The notes: a model not told the origin generated them from the letters alone. A stretch of 64,000 nucleotides of DNA from Corydoras sp. C115 (GCA_019802505.1 JAFMOC010000072.1:2074001-2138000); one strand, 5' to 3'. Positions 21,466-36,428 are shown, counted from the first letter of the stretch. Translations and numbers: made by a program.

Positions 21466-21783
21466 CTTTCGCCTCTCAGCACTGGGGATCAAGGTTCAAA
21501 TCCCAATCTGTGTGGAATTTCCATGTTCTCCCTGTGTCCGGGTGGGGTTCCTCCTGGTTCTCTGGTTTCCTCTCACAGTCCAAAAACATGGATTCACAAT
21601 AAAAATTGAATGCTCTAAATGGCCTCTTATGTTGTGTTCTGTGTCTGTGTGTGTGAATGTGCCCAGCAATAGATTGGCGCCCTGTTCTGGGTGTATCTCT
21701 GCCCCAAAACAGAGTTACCCTGCATGGGCACGCCCCCCCCCTGCCCGATCCCAATATAAAATAGAGCAGAAGATAATAAATGA
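21466..21783 (+). mobile_element. Family A SINE, old copy
   Basis: Lacks the A-box head; the body is diverged (TGTTGTGTTCTGTGTCTG) and ends AGATAATAAATGA. Confidence 0.8.
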
Positions 21784-23225
21784 ACTACAAAATACTATTA
21801 TACAAAACTAATTACTTACACTGTGTGTATTATAAAAATAAACCCAAATGACCCAAATATCTTTTTCACTGTTGTATGTATATGAACGCTTAACTTAATT
21901 TGTTGAATATCAATATGTCTGACACCCTCATTCTCATAACAAAACATACTACATAGATTTGGCCATGTAATCGTTTAAACCAAACATATGTAAACACCTG
22001 TCCATCACATGAGCATGACATCCATTCTCATTAACTATTAGGTTTAAAAGCATCATATCGAAAAACAAACAGAATAATAACACAATACAGAAAAATAGTT
22101 TATTTGTACTGCTTCATATTCTTGACACAAATTCCAGAGTTTAATTAGTGATAAGTGAATAAAATCACTATCAATTAATGGTACTGTGTCAAGTGATCCA
22201 AATTCATAGGTGATTTTTATTGTTATAATACACTTTTTTGTATTAAGAAGTTTGTTAAGCCTGAACTTTCATGTTTCTCGGAGTACCTGTAGAAAATCCA
22301 CTAACCCTTTTAAAATGGGGAACATACTTTTAAAACACATTTAAATTGATAGTTCACATAATAACAAAAAAAATACAATATTTTGGCAAACCCTCAGTTA
22401 TGGAAATAAATAAATAAAACATAAAACTATAAGTGAGGAAATAAAAAAAAGTTCTAAATGCCCATATATAGTTCTGTTTTAAAGCATAATCGCATTTAAT
22501 CATAGCTTTTAAACAGTTTGACCATGTGGTGGCCACATTAAAAATTCTTAAAACATTTGAAATTGTTAAGGTTCAGTTTATTTTCGTAGATATCCTCACA
22601 TGTCAATAGTTTAATTGTATTAAATGCACAACTATTTATAACTTTAAAACTGAATAATTTATTAAATATTCATGTTAGTGTTGTACCAGCATGTTCAGAA
22701 GTTTTAAATAACTTTTCTAATAATAATCTTCATGGTTGTGTTCCTTGTAGGGCCAGTAGCTTGTCATACAGGTTTGTTTGACCAGGGTTGGTAGAACTCG
22801 ACCTGTAGATGGCAATAGATCACCATATATGGTTTTGGTTCTATTTTACTAATAATAAGTTTTTCCAGATTTAAAGTGAGTGTGTTCATCAAATATGTAT
22901 GATATCACTTCTGAGTTAGCTGCAGTAGCTTTATAGTCCCCAGAATTCATTTAATACTGCTAGGAAAAAGCATTCTCCTCCCCATGGATTTGAAGTAGTC
23001 TTCCTGTCTCTGTCTTAAAATTAGTTAAATTATTTATTTGCTCATACTTTTGAATTAAAATAATATACCCTGTTTGTTTCTGTATACAATGCTGCATTAA
23101 GCTAATTAGAATTAAAAACATGTTTACAGTGATGGAATGAGGTGGATGTGTCTTGTATTTCCAGTCCAGCCTCAGAATTTTTGTTAGATTTAGGTCAAGT
23201 CTCGGCTGAACACCACTCTTCCTTT
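21784..23225. other. Non-repetitive AT-rich spacer 3' of twf2
   Basis: No SINE or LINE recognised and no coding signal. Part may be an extended twf2 3' UTR. Confidence 0.3.
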
Positions 23226-23780
23226 TTTATTTTATAAAGTGCACACTGTATGACTTAAGTTTTTCATAGACGAGGCTTTTTTTTTTTTGCACCCCTTCCA
23301 TAAAGGTCCATACTGAGTGATGCCTGCTAGAGATTTGTTTGTTTGGGGTACGATGATTTTCTATAGGTACTGAATCTGTAATAATTTGCTCATATACTAA
23401 ACAATTTATTATTTAAAACTGTGTATAAACCAATATAGCTATATATATAGGCGCTTCTGTGATTAGGCGCTTCTCAGAATGTGTGAGCTCATGTCACAAA
23501 ATGGGACAACAGGAATTCAAGCAAACTGACTTCCTGAGTTTCCTTTTAGGTATGAACAAAAATATGTTATAAATATGAATAAATATATTTGTTATAAATA
23601 TTTAGATACAAACCATTGAAGTGAAAGCCAAAGCATCACAACCAAGATGAAAATGATGAGACGTGGAGACTGGATTTTGAGCTGTACCACACTGTGCCAT
23701 ATCATAAAACCGGCTGTCCCACTTTTATCCTCCCGCTCATGGAGAGACAAGCAATGACCCGATTCCCTTGTTCAGTTTTC
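23226..23780 (-). other. twf2: Presumed twf2 3' UTR
   Basis: Non-repetitive sequence after the stop, with minus-strand AATAAA candidates at 23,405-23,410 and 23,226-23,231. Choice between them is a guess. Confidence 0.35.
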
Positions 23781-23948
23781 CTAGGTGTTCATGAAGTTCT
23801 CTCCCACTCCTTTAATAAGTCTCTTGTGTCCTCTTTTCCCAGCAGGACCACGTGGTTTGGCAAAGGCCTCTTTGTGAGCATGCTGCTTAGGGTGGATTTC
23901 TTCATATAGGTATTGTTCCGTCAACTCGTCCCCGTTCTCTATTTCTAT
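23781..23948 (-). CDS. twf2: twf2 last coding exon (capping-protein-binding tail)
   Basis: 168 nt after acceptor TGTGCAG. Encodes IEIENGDELTEQYLYEEIHP, KQHAHKEAFAKPRGPAGKRG and HKRLIKGVGENFMNT, then stop. The last four residues differ from the mammalian end. Confidence 0.95.
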   Translation of the reverse strand: MEIENGDELTEQYLYEEIHPKQHAHKEAFAKPRGPAGKRGHKRLIKGVGENFMNT

Positions 23949-26900
23949 CTGCACAGACAGAAAGAGATTTATAACCATTATAGAAATCATTTATTCAATT
24001 TATAATTACATCTCTTAACACGGGCAGCACGGTGGCTTAGTGGTTAGCACGATCACCTCTCACCGGATTCCCGGTTCGAATCCCAAACTGGGTGGAGTTT
24101 CCATGTTCTCCCTGTGTCCACGTGGGTTTCCTCCAGATTTTCCGGATTCCTCCCACAGTCCAAAAACATGGATCAAGGTCAATTGAGTTATTCAAATTGC
24201 CCCATATAGAGTATGTTTGTGTGTGTGAGTGAGTGAGTGTCAGCCCAGTGATAGATTGGCGCCCTGTGTATCTGGGTGTATCTGCCCAGCGCCCAAGACG
24301 CCTGGATGGGCATGGGGAATCCAGATCTGGGTGGAGATTCCATGTTCTTCACATGTCCTCATGGGTTTCCTCCAGGTTTCCCCCCACAGTCCAAAACCAT
24401 AGATTCAAGAGAAATTGAATTTTCTTAATTTCCCCATGTAGTTTGTGTTTGTGTCTGTATAAGTGAGTGTGCCCAGTGATAGTTTGGTGCTCTGCCCTGG
24501 CTGTATCTGTTCAGCGCCTGAAAAGTTCTCCCTTAGATGGGCATGAGGAACACCCTCAGGACCCTAATGGAGGATTAAGCAGAAGGTAATGAATGAATAA
24601 ACACTGCACTAGCTAAACCAAACCATAAGACGAGTTGTATTTGGTAATAATACATTCATCATTCATTCATTCATTATCTTCCGCTTTATCCTATATTAGG
24701 GTCGCGGTGGGGTTCCCCATGCCCATCCAGGGGAGAACGTTTCAGGCGCTGGGCAGATAGACCCAGGACAGGGCGCCAATAGCTGGGCAGTAATAATACA
24801 TCTTAAAATAATTGTGATGGGTCTTACAGTGATCTTATTTTCACTCATTTTTCACTTTTTGGCCATTTTCCACTTCCCTCCTAACTTAGATTTTTATTAT
24901 TCTTATTTGCAGTTGCCAAATCCATCTTCTGTTGCACAAATCAACCCAAGGATTCAAACATAGGCTGTGGCCCTGTGAATATTTACTCCCATGTTCTATG
25001 TTCCTGACTCATTCTCTCCCTTATCTGACACAATCCTTATCCTACTGCTAAATTCTGATAAAACAGAGTTTCTGATAGTTGGACCCAAGGACAAAATTAA
25101 CAAAGCTTCTAACACTATGTTAAACCTTGATAACTCTTTAATTAGACCCAGTTTATCTGTAAATAAACTCGGTGTCATTATTGATTCAGATCTCTCCTTT
25201 ACAAAGCACATTAGCAATATCACTAGAATTGCATTTTTTCACCTTCGTAACATTTCGAAGCTACGAAACATCCTCTCCCTCCAAGATGCAGAAAAACTAA
25301 TTCATGCTTTTATTACCTCAAGGTTAGATTATTGTAATTCACTTCTGACAGGATGTTCTGATAAATCATTACACAAATTACAACTTGTGCAAAATGCTGC
25401 AGCTAGAGTTTTAACTAAAACCAGAAAGTTTGATCATATCAGTCCTGTGTTATCAAACCTGCACTGGCTACCAATTAAGTTTCGTATCGAGTACAAAATC
25501 TTATTAATAACATATAAAATTTTACATAACCAGGCTCCACAGTATCTGAGTGAGCTGATTCAATTGTACCAGCCGACACGTGAGCTCCGATCTCAAGGTG
25601 CTGGTCTTCTCTTAGCTCCTAGAATAAATAAAATTACTGCTGGTGGAAGAGCGTTCTCCCACAAGGCTCCTCAACTTTGGAATAGCCTTCCAGTTACTGT
25701 TCGTGATTCTGAATCACTATTAATCTTTAAAAATAAATTAAAAACACATTTATTTAATCTTGCGTTTAATTAATCCCCTGTAGATAAAGATGTAGATCTC
25801 AGACTTGGCTGTGTTGGGGGGTAATCTGTGATCAGTGTATGCTGGCATTTCACCTCTTCACCCACCTCATCATTAATGGGGGGGTGTGGCGCTGGAATGA
25901 TGCTGTTCCGGGGCGCCATCTCAACTATGTAGAGTCTGCAGTATCTGCCTCTTTTAGTTCTGCTGCTCTAGTCAGTGATGCCGGAGTCACATGCTGCACT
26001 GTGTCAATTAATTACTTATTAATTAAATGCCGTGCTTTATTATTAGCTCTAACTCCCTTCCTTTGTCTGTTTCTTTTGAGGTGTCCCCCGGCTTCCTGGA
26101 GATCCATGGCTCTGCTTACGAATACTGTATGGATCCTGACAAGGCGGTCCTGCAGGACGCCCCCTAATGGACTCACATATAGTTTTTCAGTTGTTAGTTT
26201 TTCCATTTGTTTAATATCTCTACATGGCTGTCCTACATTGTTGTTGCTGCCCGGCCGCTCAAGGAGGATGAGTCCCCCATTGAGTCTTGGTCCTCCCAAG
26301 GTTTCTTCCTTAAATAACAACATAAAAGGGAGTTTTTTTCTTGCCACTGTCGCTTCGGCTTGCTCTTTGGGGGTTTAAAGGCTTTTCATTCTGTAAAGCT
26401 GCTTTGTGACAATGTACTGTTTTAAAAAGCGCTATATAAATAAATTACTTGACTTGACAATGGTGCTCCTACACTATCCCAAAGTAAGACCTGTTTTCAA
26501 CTTACATTTTAAAATTCAACATAATTACATATAAAATGTCAACTGTGGAGCTAACAATACAAACAATTCTTTTTGTTTGTAACATGTGTGTAACTTGGTC
26601 AAAATAAATCTGATTCTGATTCTGATTGTGATTTCTATCCATCCATTATATTCCACTTGTCCGAGGTATGGGTCGTGGGGGCCGCAGAGAGACCCAGACC
26701 TGCCTTTCCCCAGCCACCTCTACCAGCACATCTGGGGAAATTCTGAGGCGTTTCCAGACCAGTTGGAAGCTATAATCCCTTCAGCATATCCTGGGGTTTC
26801 CCCGGTGTCTCCTCCCAGTTGGACCTGCCTGAAACAATTTCCTGGGGAAGCGCTCAGGAGGTATCCTTACCAGATGCCCGAACCACCTCAACTGACTTCT

Positions 26901-29900
26901 TTCGACGTGGAGGAGTAGCGGCTCCACTCCAAGTCTCTCCTGGATGACTGAGCTTCTCACCCTATCTCTAAGGGAGAGCCCAGACACCCTGTGGAGAAAA
27001 CCCATTTTGGCCACTTGTATGATCTTGTTCTCTCGGTCATTGCCCAAAGCTTACGACCATAGGTGAGATCAAGAACGTAGATCAACTGGTAAATCGAGAG
27101 CCTTGCCTAACGACTTAGCTCTTTCTTCACCTCAACAGACCGGTATAAGGTCTGCATCACTGCTGACCCCACACCATCTTACCATCACTCGTGAACAAGA
27201 CCCCCAGGGTACTTAAACTTCTTAAATTCTGATTTATATATAGTAAAAATTTTATGGTTCAGGTAGTGTTAAACTGTAGCGCTGTTAAAATGTGGCCTCA
27301 AATGTGGCCTAAAACGTTGCCCCTTATCTTCAATAATCAATATAATTCTGTAAACATTATGTATACAAGACGCCACCAATAGTAACATACCTTTTTGACC
27401 ACTTCTATGTGGTAGTCCTTCTCCACTTCCTCCACCAGCCGACTCTTACAGCTGGAATACAACATCCTCTCTTTTATGCTGCAACTGTAACCAGGCATTG
27501 AGTAGATGAACACTGTGATGACAGCAGGTCATGGAGAGAGAAAAAGGGCAAATGAGATAAGCATGGGTCAGTTATTTAAGAGAGGATGTGTAAAGGATTT
27601 AGTGAGGGATCACTGAAACTGACCCAAAGCCTCGAGGTGGGTGCCCTCATGAGAGTGTTTGTAGAGAAAGAAATGGTAACGTGGTGTGTCTGTTGGGATC
27701 CTGCTGCGAAGCTCTTGTGTCTCTGTGGGTCGAGTGTGTACCAACTCAATCGTCTCCCTCTCGGTGTCTAATTTCTAAATCCACATTCAAACAATAAAAT
27801 ATGTTTCAGTGGTAATTCAGGATGAAGGTCTGGGCCCGATGCAATTCAAATGGCTAGCTGTAGAAATATTAAAATCATCAATGATGTCACGGCAATAATG
27901 AACAACGGTATTTCTAAAACATTCGGGACATTTTTAATCATACAACGAAAGAGGAAACCTGATATATGTATATTGTCATGAATGACGTCTACTTTGCAAA
28001 TGTTCCAAGGTTTTAACCAAACTTGGTGCATTTTAAATAATTTACATAGAATATTATTTACATAAATCTATTTACATAGAATATTTAAGCAAAATTGAAA
28101 TATTCTTAGATATACTGACAGTATAAATGAGTGAAAATATGACATGACATAAAAATGTCTTAATAAGCAATAAAATTAATTAAAAAATGTTTTAGTGTAT
28201 GAACCAAGTGACAGGACATGAGAAACCATATAATATAAACATAAAATTATGTTAGTAAACCACTAAATGCTTGAGATGGCAAATGGTGTAAATGGTAATT
28301 TATGTATAAAACTCCTTGGTCTTTTTTTTTTTTTTTTAGAGCAGAATGGTAGCTTAGTGGTTAGCAGCTGCACCTCTCAGTGCTGGGGATCGAAATACCA
28401 GTCTGGCTGGAGTTGAAAAACATGGATTCAAGGTAAATTGAGTGCTCTAATTTGCCCCAGATACTTTTGAGTGTGTTTGTGTGTCTGTGTGAGTGAGTGT
28501 GCCCAGTGATTGGCACACTTTCCTGGGTGCATCTGCCAAGCGCCCGAAACATTCTCCCATGGATGAGCATTGGGAACCCAATGCTTATCCGTGTAATGAT
28601 TATTCAATTACACATTAACTCACACCTTTACTCTCAGCAGAATTTATTATTACTGATTCACATACAAGCATGTTTTTAGACTGTGGAAGAAAATAAGCAC
28701 ACTTTTAAAAAATTATGTTAAAGTCAGTTCAAGTCATTTGTTTATATAGCAGTTTTTACAATAGTATATTGTCACAAAGCAGCTTTACAGTGTTATGAGC
28801 CTGAACCCCCAAAGAGCAAGCTGAAGCGACAGTGGCAAGAAATAAACTCCCTGTTATGTTGTTTTTTAGGAAGAAACCTTGGGAGGACCAAGACTCAGTG
28901 GGGGACTCATCCTCCTTGTGTGCCTGGGCAGCAGTGTACCATATAGCTTCAAATTCAGTCAAAGAACATTCCTTACCAGTTGAATGTAGTTAATGCGCCT
29001 TTCTTTCAGCTGCTGTAAGGCATGCTTTGCCTCAGACTGTAGTGGAAAAGCCAGACCCTGTAAGGTCTGTGGCTTAGTTTCCACACCCACTTCTGTTATG
29101 ACCTGCAGAGGGAGACAAATATACTTAACATGGAGGTGGGTAAGTAGTTGCTTCCCCACATGCATTTACATTAGGGACAAAGACAAAGTCAAATGCACCA
29201 GGGGCCAAAACTTAAAGCAAAACTTAGGTCACGGGCTGAACAGGATCAACATTTATTAAACATAATCATAAGCTTCAGTCATCAGAATACTGTGGGAGGT
29301 TTGTTAAAGGACCAGCTTGTTCCAAAAGCTGAATAAAATAGAACCGAACAGAACATTTAGTTGCATGTAACACAGTCGCCGTTCAGACACTGGGCAGACC
29401 AGGACAGGGTGCCAATCCATCACTGGGGCACACATACACACTCTATTTTGGGCAATTTAGAGCAGCCCCAAATAGAGCACACCTGCCCAATCTACAGTTG
29501 TTTAGAAAAACCTCCAAAAGAATCCTCAACAGTACCACAGCCTGTGATGGGACGGCACCCACAAACAGCCCTCTCTATGTTATTGTGTGTTGCTATGCTC
29601 AGAATGATCAACCAACATGGGTTTGCGGTGGCCATGCAGTTAAGTTCAAGTTCATTCATTCATTCATTCATTCATTCATTCATTCATTATCTCCCGCTTT
29701 ATCCTCTATTGGGGTCACGGTGGGGTTCCCCATGCCCATCCAGGGGAGAACGTCTCTGGCGCTGGGTAGATAGACCCAGGACAGGGCGCCAATCTATCGC
29801 TGGGCTAAGTTCAAGTTCATGTAATTTATTTATTTAGCACTTTTTATGATAGTATATCAGTGTTATAAGCCTTTAAACTCACAATGAGCAAGCCGAAGAG

Positions 29901-31869
29901 ACAGTGGCAAGAAAAAACTCCTTGTTATTTTGTTTTTGATAGGAAGGAAACCTTGGGAGGACCAAGGCTCAGTGGGAGACTCATCCTCCTTGAGTGGTTG
30001 GGCAGCATCAAAAGTGTAGGACACTAATGTACAGATTGTGTGGTGATTAGTTGTTCGTATTTAATAATTGGAAAACTCTAATAATTGGAAAACTATATAA
30101 GTCCATTAGTGCCACTGTCGCTTCGGCTTGCTCTTTGGGGGTTTAAAGGCTTTTCATTCTGTAAAGCTGCTTTGTGACAATGTACTGTTGTAAAAAGCGC
30201 TATATAAATAAATTACTTGAACTTGAACTTGAACTTGAACTTAGTTATTAGTAAGTTTAATTGAGTTTGGTCATTGAGGATGTAAATGCTTTTAATGCAG
30301 TGCATTTAGTCATTAGCGCATACTTCATGCTAAAAATGGAACAAACTTAGCTATAAAAGATATAATGGTCTCTCACCTGTTTAACTCTGCCCTGCAAAGA
30401 CCAAATGTTAGAAATGCATTTAGTTAAACTTCCTACTTGTCCATTGGTTTGTGTTCTATAAAGTTAAACATGAGAGCTTCTTACCTCTGTGATTTTAATT
30501 CGTTGTAGTTCCTGCTCAGCATGTGTGAGAGGAGCAGGACCTGAGCTTGCTGATATATAGCGCAGGTAACCTTGAAGGCAGACATCGTCCTAAGCATAAT
30601 AGAATTAAAGTAAAAAAAAATTTAAAAAAATGCTTGTCTTTACTCCCAAGACATTGTTTGGTATTCCCTATAGTATTCACTATAACTACATCTCTTCTGG
30701 CATTTTTTCTCCGCCAAAGTGAACAAAATTCCTTCTGTGTGGAGTTTGTGTAAAGCCTACGTCCCTGTATAAACTACACATACTAAATTGTCTCCAAGTG
30801 TAAAAGTGTCTGTCAGTGTTGTGAAGAACTGGGTGTTTCTTCACTTTTTATTCAGTGAGCACTGGGATAGGCTTTAAAACTCTTTTTTGGGTAACCAGGC
30901 TTAAAATAATAATAATAATAAAGGAATAAATGAATTAAGTGGGGCGGCACGGTGGCTTAGTGGTTAGCATGTTCGCCTCTCAACACTAGGGATTCCTGGT
31001 TCGAATCCCAATCTGGGTGGAGTTTCCATGTTCTCCCCGTGTCCGCGTGGGTTTCCTCCGGGCTCTCCGGTTTCCTCCCACAGTCCAAAAACATGGGTCA
31101 AGTCAATTGAGTTATTCAAATTGCCCCATATAGAGTGTGTCTGTGTGAGTGAGTGTGTGCCCAGTGATAGATTGGCGTCCTGTCCTGTGTGCATCTGCCC
31201 AGCGCCCGAAACGTTCTCCCCTGAATGGGCATGGGGAACCCCACCGCGACCCTAATAGATGATAAAGCGGGAGATAATGAATGAATAAATGAATTAAGTG
31301 GGGCGGCACGGTGGCTTAGTGGTCAGCACGTTCGCCTCTCGGCACTAGGGATTCCTGGTTCGAATCCCCATCTGGGTGGAGTCTCCATGTTCTCCCCGTG
31401 TCCACGTGGGTTTCCTCCGGGTTCTCCGGTTTCCTCCCACAGTCCAAAAACATGGATCAAGTCAATTGAGTTCTCCAAATTGCCCCATATAGAGTGTGTC
31501 TGTGTAAGTGAGTGTGTGCCCAGCGATAGATTGGCGTCCTGTCCTGGGTGTATCTGCCCAGCACCCGAAACGTTCTTCCCTGAATGGCATGGGGAACACC
31601 CCCCCCCCCCAATATAGGATAAAGCAGAAGATAATGGATGGATGGATGAATTAAATACTGAAGTAGCAATTTAGGACTGTTAATGTTAATGATGATGTGT
31701 AAACTAACATACCACCACTGAGCCAAAGATCTCATCTTTAACATGACCGCCACCAAATTCTTTTTTTACTGTCGCACGAGAGGCAGCATACAGCATCTTC
31801 TGTCTGACCTGCAATAGAGTGTACACAAAGATATAAAGCATAAAGCACAAGTTAATAAAACAGAAGAGT

Positions 31870-31907
<38 letters not shown>

Positions 31908-34900
31908 TTCATGCGTGTTAGTTACTGATGTTTGGACATAAATGTATCACCCACTGGAGACTGGTCAGGAGACCAGGAGATGAAGATCCACTCATAGCCT
32001 TGTGCATTGCGAGAATCGAGGCGATAGAGGACGTAGCATGGCTCCTCGGGGTTGAGAAGAGGGATCAGGAACTGATCATAATCTTTCTCCCAGGATTGAG
32101 CTGGGTCACGGTACAGCCCCAGCACCAGCTGCTCTGAAACAGCAACAGAAAAGCTCACATCACATGTCAAGAGTAAACTCTAGATAACAGCAGTGGATAA
32201 TTAGGTACGGCTTGTTCTAACACTCAGTAAACATTCGCTCATCATCCAGAGAGCTGCATTTAATAGACCCACTGATGGAATGATTGTAGATCATCCGTCG
32301 CCAACACCACCAGCATGGTAACCACCAGCACACACCAGCATTGCCCCCCAATGGACTCACATATAGTTTTCCAGTTGTTAGTTTTTCCATTTGTTTAATA
32401 TCTCTACATAGCTGACCTACATTGTTGTTGCTGCCTGGCCGCTCAAGGAGGATGAGTCCCCCACTGAGTCTTGGTCCTCCCAAGGTTTCTTCCTTAAATA
32501 ACAACATAAAAGGGAGTTTTTTCTTGCCACTGTCGCTTCGGCTTGCTCTTTGGGGGTTTAAAGGCTTTTCATTCTGTAAAGCTGCTTTGTGACAATGTAC
32601 TGCTGTAAAAAGCGCTATATAAATAAATAACTTGAACTTACTTGAACTTGAGCATTTATTTTTAGCACATTAGAGACACTGGCATGGCAGTATGTGTACT
32701 ACAAGTAAAGAATTGTTACTGCATTTTTAGCACAATATATAATCAAATAATATATTTCTCAGTAACGGGCTGTCAGGGCCTTCAAGGCTTTTTCTGTTGA
32801 CCTAAAACATACCTGATTCACAGACTGATGTTAATTATATTTTGTTCATAAATACTTATTAAATAAATCCTATGGTTTGTTTCATAGCATTTCCCTCAGT
32901 TGTGCTGCTTCCAGATGTGTATTTATTTATTAAAGCATTTAACCAATCAAATTTCAGTCTTTTGTTGCCAGAGTCAAATAATCTGTCTAGGCCTTCACTA
33001 TCAATTCTGCGGCCTGATACCATAAATTGTTGTTGATTATTCTCTTCAACTAATCCGATTTTAATTTGGCGACTCCAAGGCCCTCTAGCATTCCTATGTT
33101 ATGTCAGCCTATTCACGGTCTTTAATTGAATAATCAAAGAGAGTATCACTTTTGGGTGCACATTTTTAACGAATTAAAATTTCAGAAATACGACCTGACT
33201 TGGGTGGCTTAGTGTTTAGCACGTTCGCCTCTCAGCGCTAGGGATTCCCGGTTCGAATCCCCATCTGGGTGGAGTTTCCATGTTCTCCCCGTGTCTGCGT
33301 GGGTTTCCTCCGGGTTCTCCGGTTTCCTCCCACAGTCCAAAAACATGGATCAAGTCAATTGAATTCTCAAAATTGCCCCATATAGAGTGTGTCTGTGTGA
33401 GTGAGTGTGTGCCCAGCGATGGACTGGCGCCCTGTCCCGGGTGTGTCTGCCCGGCGCCCGAGACGTTCTCCCCTGGATGGGCATGGGGAACCCCACCGCG
33501 ACTCTAATAGAGGATTAAGCGGGAGATAATGAATGAATGAATGAACGACCTGACTTTCAGCATTAGCTTCGATAGCATAAGAACAGGACTTGAAGAAACT
33601 AATCAAACTAGTTTAAGGGAAGAGAGGAGATTGGAGGTTGGCATTGCTATGTTACTCTCTGACTCCGCCTTCTCATTAACCCTAATTATCCTCACCTGCA
33701 GGGAATTTCCAGGCAGCCGTAATAAACCCCATGTTTCCTCCACTCCAGCACCAGATAATTGGTTTTCCAAGTCTCTTGATGGTCATCATTCCTAGTGCGT
33801 CTGAACTTGCTCTGTGTTTTTTTGCTGCTGTTTACCATTTGCCTTCTCTTTCCTTTGTCTCCCAGTTACTCCTTGTTGTTCTCGTTGTCCTGTCTCCCGA
33901 GACCATCTTCATAAGCTACTGCCATTGTCTGATTACTGCTGTTTGCTTTTTTTTTTTACTCATATTGGTACTATATTTCAATAAACCTCCTAGCCTGCTG
34001 TCTGGTATCTGTGTGGGATTGTTCGAAAACTGGTTCCTAATAACAACTCCTAATAGTTGTGCACCAATGCACATTATTGTGCTCATCACACTCTAACACA
34101 AAGCTGTAAATGTAGTGAGCAGACTAGTATTATGCTCACCGAAATGTTTGTTAGTACTCCTGGGTGTTACAATCCCTGATGTTTCTGCACCATAAATTTG
34201 GGTTCCTTGGAGTCAGCTGTCAGGTAATAACAATGTTAGCATAAGAAACATCATCAACCTTATTATTAAAGAATAAGGGTTGGCCACAACTGGCTGGAGG
34301 CACAGCTGCATTCAGAGTTGGAGTGAGATATAGTCAAGGGTGATGGTGACGACCCTGGATGCAGGCAGTTGGCATCAGACCTATGTGGTGACGGTGAGAA
34401 TCGGGAGTTGAAAGAACCTGGATCCTACGATTGCAACTGCATTGATGTTCAAGTTCAAGTAATGTATTTATATAGCGACAGTGGCAAAATAAAATCCCTC
34501 TTATGTTGTTTATTTTAGGAAGAAATCTTGTGAGCTAAGTGGGGGACTCATCCTCTTTGTGCGTGCGAGCAGCATCAACAGTGTAGGACAGCCATGTACA
34601 GATTGTGTGGTGATCAGGTGTCGGTATTTAACAATTGGAAAAACTCTATAAGACCATTGAGGGCAGAATGCAGGACTGCCAGAGCTATATAAATCCACGT
34701 TCCATCCAGTAATTGTCATAGCCGCAGTGCTTCAGTAGAGCTGACGACGCCTCAAGGAAATTGGCAACACCTCAAAAGAAATTCACTGCTCGCGAATGCC
34801 AACTGAAGAAAATCAGTCATTTAAATCATCAGCTGTTAAAACCATGGGAATCCCAGGTGTCCTTTGTCGAAACATGGACATTTTATGCTTTTGGGGCCCT

Positions 34901-36428
34901 TTTGCTGTCCCTGTCTGACACACATAAAGTCACTAAAAGTTTAAAATCCGAATCAGAAGACTTTATTGATCCCCAAGGGAAATTGCAGATCGGAAGCACT
35001 GCAAAATGCTGGATACACTGCTCGCACATGTGCACTTCTACTTAAATAAATAATTCTCATGTAAATGAGTATCCCATTAACATATTTAAATTTGATTATT
35101 AACAATTGCACGATTGCCTATGTACATTGAAACGGTTGCGTCATTTTTAAGCAATGGAGGTGTATTGTTTAAAGGATGGATAATGTATGGCATTCAGCAC
35201 AACTGCATTGCTTAAAAATGACAGTTCAACAACAATGTTGCTTTCGTTCATATAGTGTGCTTATACTCTTATACAAATAGGATGCTTGCAACAGCTGCAA
35301 GAAACCATCCTGAGGGATAAGGGTTATTGTATTAAGGGTAATGTTTTGGTCATTTTATTCATTTATTTATTTTTGCTGTCAAACTTTCAACTTGAGCGGC
35401 ACGGTGGCTTAGTGGTTAGCACGTTGGCCTCTCAGCGCTAGGGATTCCCGGTTCGAATCCCCAACTGGGTGGAGTTTCCATGTTCTCCCCGTGTCCGCGT
35501 GGGTTTCCTCCGGGTTCTCCGGTTTCCTCCCACAGTCCAAAAACATGGATCAAGTCAATTGAGTTCTCAAAATTGCCCCATATAGAGTGTGTCTGTTTGT
35601 GTGAGTATGTGCCCAGCGATAGATTGGCGCCCTGTCCTGGGTCTATCTGCCCAGCGCCCGAAACGTTCTTCCCTGGATGGGCATGGGGAACCCTCCCGCG
35701 ACCCTAATAGAGGATAAAGCGGAAGATAATGAATGAATGAATGAACTTTCAACTTTTAAACAGCCATTTTTTCCAGAATCTAACAGGTTTAATAAAAACC
35801 ACAACATTATTACCATATTAAAGTTCTAGTGTCTATGCTATCCCATAACCATGCTATCCCAGTGCCCAAATTGAAATACTTAATTTTCCTTAAATTTAGC
35901 CTATTGATTCAACAAGGATCTTGCTTTTGTTCATATAGTGTGCTCATACTCTGATACAAAATGTATACTTGCAACAGGTGCAAGGAACCCTCCTGGGGGA
36001 TGGGGGATGGGGGATGAGTGCTCTCGTGTGTAAATAAGATTTAAACTATCACAGATTTAGTTTTTGAGACAGCCAAGTTTTTTAGAATCTAACAGGTTTT
36101 AAATAACTATAACATTATTACCCTATTAAAGTTAATAAAGATCTCAAGAACCATGATAGAGTCTACGCAATCCCAGTGCCCATAGGACAAAATAAAGGAA
36201 AGGACCCAGAGCAGGCTGCAGATCCATCAAAGAGCAGACAACCAGATTAGGAAACACATATTCCCAGAGCACACCCATACAGGCACAGATTCAAAATAAT
36301 TATAATAATAATTCATAATAAAGAAATTCAAAGAGAATTATCATCATTGTATGATGTGGAAACAGGTTTTCATGAATTTTTTACTTTGCTACTCGCCAAA
36401 AATGCCTAGTCGTAAATGTAAACACATT

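Noticed and set aside
25839..26378. 179-residue plus-strand frame and its 111-residue antisense partner
   Set aside because: Located in the LINE 3' UTR; the antisense peptide recurs at 32,217-32,507 only because the UTR is repeated.
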